NCBI GenBank assembly: GCA_951802195.1
Contig: OX637621.1
Location: forward strand, 1,550,001-1,614,000
DNA: 64,000 nucleotides
Origin: Tausonia pullulans
Lineage: Eukaryota; Basidiomycota; Tremellomycetes; Cystofilobasidiales; Mrakiaceae
Reading direction: 5' to 3'
Shown: positions 1 to 9,097 of the stretch, in pieces
Layout: each line of letters opens with the position of its first letter
Numbering within the stretch: position 1 is the stretch's first letter
Made by a program: the position numbers and the translations under genes
Notes under the pieces: model-generated
Seen by the model: the letters and a program-made list of their open reading frames with translations, nothing else
Database searches by the model: none
What the model was told of the DNA's origin: nothing

Positions 1-68
1 TAAGAATCACCATCTCTCATAGGGTTACCTCGTTCTCTCCGTATAACTCATGACTTAAATACAAAAAA
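1..68 (+). mobile_element. 3' tail of a LINE-family element
   Basis: These bases match the last ~65 bp of the full-length LINE further right (about 6461-6529), including the block ending in cttaaatac followed by an A-run (63-68). The rest of this copy lies outside the window, so it cannot be told whether it is a full LINE or one of the SINE-like relatives. The A-run is followed by gttctggggcaag, similar to what follows the A-run at 6801. Confidence 0.85.
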
Positions 69-535
69 GTTCTGGGGCAAGCCTTGTCATTAAGCTGTCC
101 TTCCATTGAGTGAGCTTGATCTCCATCCTTTGACTACGGTCGCTGTATTTAAAGTTGGGGGTGATTCGATGATCAGAATACAAAGAATGACACCAGTCTC
201 CCACCTCCTTCCTGCCTCCGCTCTTTCTACTATGGGCATATTTTTACTGTTAATCCCTCCCCTTTTCCTTTCTTCGATATCCAGCAGATTGTTTATCCCC
301 TTTCCTCCATCTTGCCGTCTCTTATATGATCAAGTCGCCCTCTACGCTTGATCCATGACTACGGACATGAGGATCTGTGACGAACTTTAAGCCATAATAA
401 CTCTACACGCACATACCTGGCCCTCCACTCACGGTAGACCCAGAGAGGCGCACGCGCCGGCATTGTCCTGATCCACTTCGAATCTCCGTGGTCGCCCAAA
501 GATATCGACACTTATGGTATGCGTAGCAAAACATT
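69..535. other. Unassigned spacer left of tRNA-Ala
   Basis: I see no conserved protein, RNA or repeat here. Short open frames exist but have no recognisable domain. The TTTT at 528-531, read on the minus strand, is the likely RNA polymerase III stop for tRNA-Ala. Confidence 0.5.
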
Positions 536-608
536 TGGAGGCTATAAGAGTCGAACTCATGACATTTCGCATGCAAAGCGAACGCTCTACCAACTGAGCT
601 AAACCCCC
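536..608 (-). tRNA. tRNA-Ala (anticodon TGC), no intron
   Basis: On the minus strand the 73 bases fold as a full cloverleaf. The acceptor stem is GGGGGTT against AGCCTCC, with the G3-T70 wobble pair that marks alanine tRNAs and discriminator A73. The D arm is GCTC/GAGC, the anticodon stem TTCGC/GCGAA with loop TTTGCAT (anticodon TGC), and the T arm has loop TTCGACT. A run of four T follows the 3' end on the transcribed strand. Its 5' end lies about 100 bp from the start of LINE ORF1, a close association that may reflect a tRNA-flanking insertion preference. Confidence 0.93.
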
Positions 609-712
609 AGAATTGGGCTTTGATTGTCATTATTGAAACATAAACGAGACACGGATCGCAATTTCTGCCACCGAACCAACCACCACCAGGTCAATCCAGG
701 TCACCCTACCTT

Positions 713-2623
713 ATGCCTAGTGAATCAACCCCCAAGCGACTCCAAGAAGCCCTCAAGGCTCCCAAGGATCCCCCAGACCCTCCCTCTCCAGCAAAGAGAA
801 AGAGTGGATCCGATGAAACCCCCAGCGTCCAAGACGCGACCAATACGCCCTCTCGCGTCGACGAACGTCCTCAAACGCCCGTCAGCAAACCCACTCTCAG
901 CCCACCTGCCCATCCGACCAGTCCTAGCAGCCCTAGCACTCCTACCAATCCTACCGACCCCAGCACTCCTACCAATCGTACCAATCGTACCAACCCTACC
1001 AACCCCACCACGCCCCATATCCATATCAGCCCCACGGCCCTCCTCTCTTCTCCCTCCCCCCTCCGCAGAACTCCTGCAACTCCCCCAGCTCGCCGTATCA
1101 CGCGGTCGAGCTCAGCCATCAGCGACCTCAATGCCGCTCTATCCTCCACGTCCGAAGTGACGCGTCTCACTCCGTCTCGCTCTACAGGCGAGACTCTCCC
1201 TCAACAACCTCTCTTCGTCCCCGGCACCGCGTCGCCCGTGCCGGCGAACTCCGCCGGCACTCGCACTCGCAATCGCGCCGCCGCGAAATCCCAGCCGAAC
1301 GCCATCGGCCGCTCATATGCGCACGCCGCAAAACAGGCTCATTCTACAAACTCAGCTGCGAGGCAACGTGACTCGTCTAGCACCCAGCCCGGGTTCACCT
1401 TCGTCTTCGGAACCGATCAACAACCCCCGCAGGATAATACCCCAATCGCCCCAGCCTTGGCTACCGACCGCGGGAACTGTCTAGCCATCTCAGTCCCTCG
1501 AGATACCACTCCTTTCGAGATCTCTCTCGCAATCTCAAAGTGCGACGAACGACTGTCTTTCATGATCCGTCCTGTCAAGGACCCAAAAGACAGAATGCTC
1601 CTTATAGTCAACTCCCGAGGAAATGCTCAAGACATCTTGACTCAACTACAGGCCCTCCCGCTGAATGTGAGAGGCGTCAAACCCCAGATCCACGCGTGCT
1701 ACAATTCCCAAAACAAGCTCCTGCAAGAAGGTCTGCTGGTGAACTTCGAAGACGAAGACGGAGTGGAGGAAGCTTTTCGCAAACAAGTAGAAGCTTCTGG
1801 AGACAGAGTCATCATATTCCAGCGTCAGTATTACGCCCGCCTACCCGGCGTCCCAACTGGCCGGGTTAGAGTCCTGCTCGACCTTTCTGGCTCCAAGACG
1901 ATGCCAAGGGCGAATGCATTCCCTCAACAGCTACCCGGCTGGGTCAACCAACATGTCATCTTCAAACCTGTCCAACCTGGCACTGGGACGAACTCTCCAG
2001 CTCGACCAGCCTCGTCATACTGCTATTACTGCCACTCATTTGAGCACGCTCGTGCCAAGTGTCCTACCGCTCCAGAGTGTGGCGGATGCGGATCGCACGC
2101 TCACCCATCGGCCCGATGCCCAGGTCGTCCGAAGGCAAACCTTCCAGCGAATGCGCGAGCACCAACCGAAGGACCCCCCCAGAGACCTGTCGAACCGGGA
2201 ACAGACCTGGATGGATACCAGCTCGTACAAAAATCCAAAAGGAGGTCACTGAACAGGCCGACGGAAGCCACGACGGAGGTGATGACACCTCCTGCCTACG
2301 CCGACTCCTCCCACTCCCACTCAGAGCAAGCACCGCGCAATGCGGGCTCGCAACCCATTCGCACGCTGAGCGCCCTAGAGGAAGACAACGAGGGGGGTCT
2401 GGAGAGGACAGAAGACGGGATGCAGGTCGAAGACGAGAATCCTCCTCCCACCCCACCTCCCCTGTCACCATCGTCTCCCCTTCCCCTATCCCCATCCCCC
2501 CCATCTTCAATCCCCCTGAACCCACCCTCCACTCCTTCTCTCATCTCCTCCACGCCATCCTCCCAGGCATCCATCGAGCGCACCCTCGTGACCTTGGCTG
2601 AAGCCGAGGACATGGAAGAATAA
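713..2623 (+). CDS. LINE ORF1 protein (nucleic-acid-binding, 2 CCHC knuckles)
   Basis: The product is 636 residues from the ATG at 713. The N-terminal ~250 residues are Pro/Ser/Thr-rich and disordered, with short repeats such as NPT and STPTN. A central region (about 260-420) is more globular. Two CCHC zinc knuckles follow at about 435-470, both with C-x2-C-x4-H-x4-C spacing (CYYCHSFEHARAKC, then CGGCGSHAHPSARC). The C-terminus is again Pro/Ser-rich and acidic. In known LINEs such proteins bind the element RNA and form the ribonucleoprotein particle. The stop codon overlaps the ORF2 start in the string TAATG (2621-2625), which suggests that ORF2 is made by termination-reinitiation after ORF1; this is inference from the overlap. 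Confidence 0.9.
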   Translation: MPSESTPKRLQEALKAPKDPPDPPSPAKRKSGSDETPSVQDATNTPSRVDERPQTPVSKPTLSPPAHPTSPSSPSTPTNPTDPSTPTNRTNRTNPTNPTTPHIHISPTALLSSPSPLRRTPATPPARRITRSSSAISDLNAALSSTSEVTRLTPSRSTGETLPQQPLFVPGTASPVPANSAGTRTRNRAAAKSQPNAIGRSYAHAAKQAHSTNSAARQRDSSSTQPGFTFVFGTDQQPPQDNTPIAPALATDRGNCLAISVPRDTTPFEISLAISKCDERLSFMIRPVKDPKDRMLLIVNSRGNAQDILTQLQALPLNVRGVKPQIHACYNSQNKLLQEGLLVNFEDEDGVEEAFRKQVEASGDRVIIFQRQYYARLPGVPTGRVRVLLDLSGSKTMPRANAFPQQLPGWVNQHVIFKPVQPGTGTNSPARPASSYCYYCHSFEHARAKCPTAPECGGCGSHAHPSARCPGRPKANLPANARAPTEGPPQRPVEPGTDLDGYQLVQKSKRRSLNRPTEATTEVMTPPAYADSSHSHSEQAPRNAGSQPIRTLSALEEDNEGGLERTEDGMQVEDENPPPTPPPLSPSSPLPLSPSPPSSIPLNPPSTPSLISSTPSSQASIERTLVTLAEAEDMEE

Positions 2624-5600
2624 TGGTGTACAATGATGTACAGATCGTCGCGGCGAACATCCAGAGGGTGTTCACGCGAGATCGCGCCCGCAGTCTCCTC
2701 CTCTCTCTATATTCACGATCCAAGGCCGACATATACCTTCTCTCAGAAGTGGCATGCACAACACCAGATCAGGTAGCGACCTGGACAGCTGAGTGTGAAG
2801 ATATGGGCTTCGGCTCGATCTTTACGGTCGGATGCCAGACTGCCATCCTCTGGCGACATGCCTCTCGATTCCTCCCTCCCGATACCCCTCCGACTAGGAT
2901 CAGATCCATATCCCGCTCCTCCCCCATCCTACGAACCAACCTGACGGATGCCGTTTTTGTTATCGCCGGCGAAGCCGTCAGGATGGCTGCCGTCTACGTC
3001 CCCTGCCGAGACAACCAATCGAACGGCCGCTCGACAAAGGAGTTCCTCTCTACTCTATCTCGCAAGATACCTGCCCACTCTGACATCCCTCTCCTGTTTG
3101 GCGGAGACTGGTACTGTGTGGAGGACAGCTACCTCGACGGGATGAGCCAGTTTACCCAGAATGCGGGAAAGGAGGAAATGTGCCGGCTGGCCCGGGACTT
3201 TGCCCTTTCTGACCCATACCGATTCCTATACCCGCTCCAGCGCGAGTACACTAACTATACTGGCATCACGCGAGCAGATCGCCGCATCGATCGCTTCTAC
3301 CTGTCCCCTCTACTCGCTAGCCGAGCCGTGCGACAGCGCTTCCTGCCACGCCCGACCGGCCATCTCTACTCTAGCCACAAGCCGATCGCACTCAGCCTCA
3401 CCTTCCCCGGTGCAATAGAGCACGGTCCTGGATCGTACAAGATCGGAACACACCTTCTGAAGATTACCGGTTTTGTTGAGTACTTCCTCTACCACGTTCC
3501 CAAGTGGTACCAAGATGCGCTCACCGAGATCAGGGACCCCTTCGAGGCCTGGGACGAGACCAAGCTTCAGATAGCGGATCACGCGTCTGACATCTCAAGA
3601 CACCTCGCCCGAATGAGCAGAGTGTCAGGCGGGGATCCACACAGGTCGATCCTCCATGGCCACGCTCTTCGAGCCCACCTCGAACCAGCCAACACAAGCG
3701 AGTATGCCATCAAGCAGCGACTCAAGATCGTCCGCCAGGCCGACACTATCGCAGCCCTGCGGCCACTCGACAACCCAGCAGCCACAGCCATCGCAAACAA
3801 CGAGAGCATTCTAGCTACAGCACACGCCTTCTACTTGACTCTCTATGAGACCAAGACGACGCCAGCTTCCGAGCACGCCAACGCCCTCCGATATGTCACC
3901 AACACACTCGACAACTCCCAGAGTCGGACCCTCGAGAAACCCTTCGAACTGGACGAGCTCAGGCGGGCTACGTTCCGATCGAACCGTAATAAGACACCAG
4001 GAAGTGACGGGATCCCCGTCGAGTTCTACCAGGCCACATGGGCTGCCGTCGGCCCGATCCTCCTCAGTCTGCTGAACCTCGTCCCGGAGACTGGCCTCCG
4101 ATCCACCTCACAGCGCGAGGCCCATATCCATCTGATCTTCAAGAAGAAGGGAGATCGCGATCAGATTGCCAACTATCGTCCGATCTCGCTCATCAACGTT
4201 GACGCTCGCATCTTCTCCCTTGCCATCAACAGCCGCCTGCTCACCGTCGTGGACACTCTCATCGACGGGGACCAGACAGGCTTCCTCCCTGGCCGCGACT
4301 CGGGTCGCAACATCTCCTCTCTTCAGCTCGCCATAGACGACGAAGACCTCTTGCCTGGCGTCCTCGCCCAAGTCGACTTTGAGAAGGCATACGACAGAGT
4401 GTCGCACGACTTCGTTGGCCCCTGCCTCCGCCACATGGGGTTTGGCCCACGCGCCGCCGCGTGGATCACCTCAACGATGACCTCCCAGACAGCTCGGCTC
4501 ATGATCAACGGATGGATGGGTCAAGCCATCGACATCCGGTCTGGTGTCCGACAGGGCGATCCCGCGGCACCGACGATCTTCGCCCTCCTCCTGGAGCCGC
4601 TGGCATGTATGCTCCGCCATCGCCTCCCACCGGCCAATCCACCCCCTCTACATGAGCGGAAGGTCCTTCTCTTTGCAGACGATCTAAGTATCCGGTGTCG
4701 GACCTGGTCGGAGGTCGATGAGGCGACGGTCTGCCTCCGAGAGTACGAGAAAGCCGCAGCAAGCAAGCTGAACTACCAGAAATCACTCCTTTATCCTCTA
4801 GGGTCATGCCGGACGGATGCACCAACGATGTACCACGAATGGCGCGTCCAAACGCTGTCATTCGACTTCCTCGGCGTTCCATGCGGTCGCACGGTCAACG
4901 GTCCTGCTTGCTGGCGAGATGTCATCGGCAAGCTGAAGGCTCGTCTTGCTCGCATCCCGCTGCACGACCTCCCTCTCCTTGCGCGATGCAACGTCATCAA
5001 CCAGTACATCTACTCGAAGATCATCTACCTGGACCGCTTCCTGCCGTGCCCAGACGATATCCTGGAAGACCTCGAGGCAACGGCCTACAAGTCCCTCTAC
5101 CGATCGAAACACCACGACGTCAGCAGGGAGCGTCTGGAAACCCCTCGAGACCTCGGCGGCTTCGGCTTCACGCCACTCCGATTCCGGCTCATCAAAGCGC
5201 GCGCCCAGTGGGCTGGCGATGTGCTCTTCAGACCGGAGCTTCCCGCATCGATCCGTATTCGCAAGCGGATCATCCATACCATGAGCCTCGACCCAGGGGC
5301 TTATAGAATACTGACTCGCACCATCTTCAGGGATGGAGAGTTCATCAGTGGACCCCGGCCCGCCAATTTCAGCTGGCTAGGCGTATTCCTTTCCCCAGTG
5401 GAAGGTCAATGGTTCTTCCCAGCCGTCTGGTGGAATGCCATCCCAATGCTCCGAAGAGCTCTCCCTGCACGATGGCAGGCTTACCTCCGGGCATGGTTCG
5501 AAGAAATCAGCTTTGACACGAGCTACTGGAATCAAAACCGCTGGAGGAACGCTGTCCACTGGATGTCTACGTTCGGTACAGATAGCCAGTTGCGGCTGGG

Positions 5601-6297
5601 TCTCCACCCTGGCCACACAAACCTGGGCCGGCTGAACGTCCCTCGTGAGCCCCACGGCGCACACAGTCGTACTCTAGCCAACCGCGGCCTCATCATCCCA
5701 AAGGGGTGGCAAGACCACTTTCCGGCGCTTACCAAGATCGATTGGAAGCGTCAGTGGTGCTTGCTCAAGGCCGTGTCCCGAGCGTCGCCCGAAGACGTCG
5801 ACTTGGCCCATCGCTTCTCGCTGTACAGTCTCCACCCAGGGAAGCATACTGCTGCGGCATTCCTCGCCGACGGAACCGCTACGCCGCACAACAGGTCCAA
5901 GCGATGTGCGCTGTGCCTGACGGCCCCCGTCGAGTCCTTCTTCCACCTTTTCGACGAGCCGTGTCCCGTCGTTCGCGCTATCTGGTCGGCTGCGGCAGCG
6001 CGTGCCTCTCCTTCACTCCCCTCCCATCCCCCCTCCCTCCAGACGCTTGTCTGCCCGACACCGTCGCCGCCGAGGGCGGCCTTCCTCTTCCACTGCATCT
6101 TTGTAGCCCGGACATGGCGATTCGTCCGGAGGCGGAGATACAGCAAGATCGCAGCCCTCGACCCTGTCACGGACGAGGAGATCCGCAAGATCGCGTCTAC
6201 GATCCGGCAGACACACTGGCAGTCGAGCATGAGGTGGATGGCTGGCAGTGGCCAGATGGCTGGTACTGCTGTCGGTGCCGCCATCGATCCCGGGTGA
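2623..6297 (+). CDS. LINE ORF2 protein: endonuclease and reverse transcriptase
   Basis: The product is 1224 residues. Residues 1-260 form an exonuclease-endonuclease-phosphatase (APE-like) domain, with FGGDWY at about 159-164 and SSHKP near 250; this nicks target DNA. The reverse transcriptase spans about 430-740, with TPGSDGIP, YRPISL, DFEKAYDRVSH, QGDPAAP and the catalytic box FADD at about 684-687 (F in place of the common Y). A C-terminal zinc motif, CALC then HLFDEPC, lies near 1094-1115. No RNase H domain is visible. Start ATG at 2623 overlaps the ORF1 stop. The frame has no internal stop, so the enzyme looks complete. Confidence 0.93.
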   Translation: MVYNDVQIVAANIQRVFTRDRARSLLLSLYSRSKADIYLLSEVACTTPDQVATWTAECEDMGFGSIFTVGCQTAILWRHASRFLPPDTPPTRIRSISRSSPILRTNLTDAVFVIAGEAVRMAAVYVPCRDNQSNGRSTKEFLSTLSRKIPAHSDIPLLFGGDWYCVEDSYLDGMSQFTQNAGKEEMCRLARDFALSDPYRFLYPLQREYTNYTGITRADRRIDRFYLSPLLASRAVRQRFLPRPTGHLYSSHKPIALSLTFPGAIEHGPGSYKIGTHLLKITGFVEYFLYHVPKWYQDALTEIRDPFEAWDETKLQIADHASDISRHLARMSRVSGGDPHRSILHGHALRAHLEPANTSEYAIKQRLKIVRQADTIAALRPLDNPAATAIANNESILATAHAFYLTLYETKTTPASEHANALRYVTNTLDNSQSRTLEKPFELDELRRATFRSNRNKTPGSDGIPVEFYQATWAAVGPILLSLLNLVPETGLRSTSQREAHIHLIFKKKGDRDQIANYRPISLINVDARIFSLAINSRLLTVVDTLIDGDQTGFLPGRDSGRNISSLQLAIDDEDLLPGVLAQVDFEKAYDRVSHDFVGPCLRHMGFGPRAAAWITSTMTSQTARLMINGWMGQAIDIRSGVRQGDPAAPTIFALLLEPLACMLRHRLPPANPPPLHERKVLLFADDLSIRCRTWSEVDEATVCLREYEKAAASKLNYQKSLLYPLGSCRTDAPTMYHEWRVQTLSFDFLGVPCGRTVNGPACWRDVIGKLKARLARIPLHDLPLLARCNVINQYIYSKIIYLDRFLPCPDDILEDLEATAYKSLYRSKHHDVSRERLETPRDLGGFGFTPLRFRLIKARAQWAGDVLFRPELPASIRIRKRIIHTMSLDPGAYRILTRTIFRDGEFISGPRPANFSWLGVFLSPVEGQWFFPAVWWNAIPMLRRALPARWQAYLRAWFEEISFDTSYWNQNRWRNAVHWMSTFGTDSQLRLGLHPGHTNLGRLNVPREPHGAHSRTLANRGLIIPKGWQDHFPALTKIDWKRQWCLLKAVSRASPEDVDLAHRFSLYSLHPGKHTAAAFLADGTATPHNRSKRCALCLTAPVESFFHLFDEPCPVVRAIWSAAAARASPSLPSHPPSLQTLVCPTPSPPRAAFLFHCIFVARTWRFVRRRRYSKIAALDPVTDEEIRKIASTIRQTHWQSSMRWMAGSGQMAGTAVGAAIDPG

Positions 6298-6529
6298 AAA
6301 GCAGGTCAGGGGTGGGGAAGTATGGCTGGTGTTACATCGCCAATGCTTGGTGTATCTGGTCATCTTAATATCTTACCTTTTCTAATGGGCCTATGTCCAT
6401 AACCCATCTTTTGCTTTCCTTCCACCCCTACTTTCATTTTCGCTCTCTCTCTATCTAGCTAAGAATCACCATCTCTCATAGGGTTACCTCGTTCTCTACG
6501 TATAACTCATGACTTAAATACAAAAAAAA

Positions 6530-6800
6530 GCCGGGGTCAACCACCATCCCGGTGGTTCGACCAACCCCCTTCCGGCCAACCACCATCCCGGTGGTTCGAC
6601 CAACCCCCCCCCTCTCACGGCGCCCATCACGCCGTCCGGCCAACCATCCCCAGTGTTTCGGCCAACCCTCTTCCCACGGCGCCTCGCCCGACGTTTTCGC
6701 GCTCGGTCATGTCCGCTCTCCCTCTATCTAGCTACAACTCGCTATCTCTCATAGGGTTACCTCGTTCTCCACGTATAACTTATGACTTAAATACAAAAAA
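6530..6800 (+). mobile_element. SINE-like non-autonomous element, copy 1 (short)
   Basis: Immediately after the LINE A-run comes a short array of the 39-bp repeat plus one 58-bp variant. It is followed by a unique stretch (about 6650-6715) and then ~90 bp nearly identical to the 3' end of the LINE (ctctatctagcta through cttaaatac), closing with an A-run at 6795-6800. It has no coding capacity that I believe. Sharing only the 3' end with an autonomous LINE is the known relation between SINEs or other non-autonomous elements and their partner LINE, since the LINE reverse transcriptase recognises that end. Confidence 0.75.
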
Positions 6801-7465
6801 GCCGGGGGCAAGTAGGTGTCGACGCGCAACCACCATCCCGGTGGTGCAACCACCATCCCGGTGGTTCGACCAACCCCCCTCCCACGGCGCCCATCACGCC
6901 GTCTGGCCAACCATCCCCAGTGGTTCGACCAACCCCCTTCCGGCCAACCACCATCCCGGTGGTTCGACCAACCCCCTTCCGGCCAACCACCATCCCGGTG
7001 GTTCGACCAACCCCCTTTCGGCCAACCACCATCCCCGGTGGTTCGACCAACCCCCTCCCCACGGCGCCCATCACGCCGTCCGGCCAACCATCCCCAGTGG
7101 TTCGACCAACCCCCTTCCGGCCAACCACCACCCCGGTGGTTCGACCAACCCCCTTCCGGCCAACCACCATCCCAGTGGTTCGACCAACCCCCTTCCGGCC
7201 AACCACCACCCCGGTGGTTCGACCAACCCCCTTCCGGCCAACCACCATCCCGGTGGTTCGACCAACCCCCCTCCCACGGCGCCCATCACGCCGTCCGGCC
7301 AACCATCCCCAGTGTTTCGGCCAACCCTCTTCCCACGGCGCCTCGCCCGACGTTTTCGCGCTCGGTCATGTCCGCTCTCCCTCTATCTAGCTACAACTCG
7401 CTATCTCTCATAGGGTTACCTCGTTCTCCACGTATAACTCATGACTTAAATACAAAAAAAAAAAA
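6801..7465 (+). mobile_element. SINE-like non-autonomous element, copy 2 (long array)
   Basis: Same layout as the copy to its left: a short lead (gccgggggcaag...), a much longer minisatellite array (about 6829-7317), the same unique block as copy 1, the LINE-like 3' end, and an A-run at 7454-7465. The two copies differ mainly in repeat number, so the array expands and contracts. They lie head to tail with the LINE, each beginning right at the A-run of the element before. Confidence 0.75.
6829..7317. repeat. 39-bp minisatellite with 58-bp interspersed variant
   Basis: The main unit is 39 bp and contains the core ccaccatcccggtggttcga. A 58-bp variant starting tcccacggcgcccatcacgc recurs three times and splits the array into blocks. 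Within each core, ccacc and ggtgg are inverted and could form a small hairpin. Because 39 is divisible by 3, the array is open in several frames on both strands; those long frames are artefacts of the period. The same units occur in shorter number at about 6537-6670. Confidence 0.9.
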
Positions 7466-8384
7466 GCGCAGACGCATGTCGTGTGGGGAGGGAGGCTCGA
7501 AAAGATCTGAAGGCAGAGAGGATATCGTTTTTGATGGCGTATACTGTTCTCCCCAGGGACCCAGTATCTAGCGTCAAGGTAGAGCCCCTTGTTCCAGGTG
7601 TCCTGGTAGGCGTGTCAGCGTGCGGGGAGAGCCCGTCGCAACCGGAGGATGGGGCGGTGGCACCAAGATAGATGAGAGCCGATGGGTGGGAAAACGAAGA
7701 TACATGTTCAGCTGAGAGTGACGTCTCGGCCAGGCATCGTACGTTCTTCGGGCCTGTGGACTAAGGCGACTCACGTGAAGTCGTTTGACTGGCTCCGGGT
7801 CGCGCTGATGAGGCGGGTCCGGATCGTCAGGGTACCGCGGACTCGTCGTTAACTAGGCTCTGCGTCTGTGTAGCTTTCCCTTGCATGCTCAACATTCCCT
7901 CATCTTCAATCATTGTTGATCCATATTTGCCCACCCTCTTTGCCTTATCATTCCCTCCCCTTTCGTTTGTCGTCTGCCTAACCTCTTTGCTTTCCTTTCC
8001 CATCTTGTACCACACTATTTGCTTTCTAAACTTTCCCATCACTCCTTGTTTTCATCGCTCCCTTGTTCTCATCACTCGTCCATAGAACACCCAGTTCATC
8101 GTAGATATTGTTCTGCACTCTGACTATCATCTGGACTCAGCCAACCTGCCCCAGACCTTGAAGCGAATATGTGTCACCCCCATCCCCCGAAGTTTCCGCT
8201 GCATCCGCCTCCCCTGCTCTCAGTCCACTCAGTTACCAACGCTCTCCTCCTCATACATCCTTCCTTTCACTAACTCCTTGGGCCAAACCTAACACCAAGA
8301 GCGCGAAGGCGTGAGCGATTGGTGCCATCTGATCTCCTCCGGAGTTGTTGGTCTTGGGGCTCGTCTGATCGAGTTCCTGTTCTA
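7466..8384. other. Unassigned spacer after the element cluster
   Basis: No gene, RNA or repeat could be supported. The middle (about 7900-8060) is pyrimidine-rich. Open frames up to about 70 codons show no known motif. Confidence 0.4.
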
Positions 8385-8610
8385 TACATAGTTCCAGTCA
8401 CCGTCTAGCAGAAAATGACTATCTTGATCATTAGAGAGTACCTGGGGGAGAGCAGAAAGGAATGTTTCCTTCGATGAGTCACTTTGGCAGAAGACGTAGA
8501 CGGTGATGGCTCTGACAAACTTGCCCATGACAGTGAATTGGTCTCGGGCTGAACGGGATGATGTCGCCTCCGACGACAGTGTGCTCGCTGGCGGACGATT
8601 TCGACCTGGT
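8385..8610 (-). pseudogene. Decayed LINE endonuclease fragment
   Basis: On the minus strand a frame encodes VRAITVYVFCQ ... ETFLSALPQVL ... LLDGDWNYV, which lines up with VRMAAVYVPCR ... EFLSTLSRKI ... LLFGGDWYCV in ORF2 of the intact LINE. The conserved GDWN block of the APE-like endonuclease is unmistakable. Soon after it the frame meets a stop, and only scraps continue in other frames. No reverse transcriptase or 3' tail is attached. It is diverged from the intact LINE and probably belongs to an older or different subfamily. Confidence 0.7.
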
Positions 8611-9057
8611 ACTGCGGGGGGGTCGATAGGTCCGCGCGGGTGGTGCGAGAGGGGTTGGCGGCGGGGGCGCCGGGGGTGGTGGTGTTGACGGGCGTCTTGA
8701 ATCGTTCGATAGCATGAGAGGGCGTGGCAGTCGCGTCTCAAGCAGGCGAGCACTCGATCAACTTGCGCTTCTTGTAGGAGGGGATGATAGGTCCGGGGGT
8801 AGGACCATTCAGGGCCTCTCGGGCTCTAAGGTGAGGTTAGTGGGCTGTTTGTGTGCCGTGGCAGGGGGTCTATCGTCTGATCTGGCGTCACTGCTGCCTG
8901 ACAAGATGAGTAGGCGTCTGGCGTGCGCCAGCTCTGCGTCTGGCCACATTCAGCACATCATCTTGAGTAGTCGAAAGGAGCTCCATGAGTCGTTGCCGGT
9001 AGTTGGGCATTGACGGATTCAAGTACAAGCTGGCCGTGTTTCTATTTTGAATTCTAA
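8611..9057. other. Unassigned spacer between LINE remnants
   Basis: Nothing could be supported here. It lies between an endonuclease fragment and a LINE tail on the same strand, so it may be eroded LINE sequence, but I see no clear match. Confidence 0.35.
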
Positions 9058-9097
9058 TTTTTTTTTTGTATTTAAGTCATGAGTTATACGTAGAGAA
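9058..9097 (-). mobile_element. 3' tail remnant of the LINE family, minus strand
   Basis: Read on the minus strand this is tctctacgtataactcatg followed by acttaaatac and an A-run of ten (9058-9067), the same 3' end as the intact LINE and the SINE-like copies. Similarity stops after about 40 bp, so it is a severely 5'-truncated insertion or a chewed remnant. It lies ~260 bp from tRNA-Asp. Confidence 0.8.

Larger units (their letters stand above)
609..6529 (+). mobile_element. Full-length L1/Tx1-like LINE (non-LTR retrotransposon)
   Basis: The element has the classic two-ORF layout: ORF1 with zinc knuckles (713-2623), ORF2 with an APE-type endonuclease, reverse transcriptase and C-terminal zinc motif (2623-6297), then a ~225-bp 3' UTR and an A-run at 6522-6529. 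Both frames are open from start to stop, so it looks young and possibly active. The exact 5' end is not defined; I place it between the tRNA (608) and ORF1. The RT sequence pattern (YRPISL, QGDP, FADD) fits the L1/Tx1 side of LINE diversity rather than RTE or CRE. No clear target-site duplication was seen, perhaps because the 3' flank is another element. Confidence 0.9.

Noticed and set aside
609-6529. LTR retrotransposon
   Set aside because: No terminal repeats, protease, integrase or RNase H are seen. APE-like endonuclease, L1-type RT and A-tail indicate a LINE.
6829-7317. CRISPR array
   Set aside because: The repeats are contiguous tandem units without unique spacers, and the genome is eukaryotic.
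6709-7571. Several long open frames on both strands (up to 251 codons)
   Set aside because: They lie in the minisatellite. A 39-bp period is 13 codons, so any stop-free frame in one unit stays open through the array; the translations are simple repeats.
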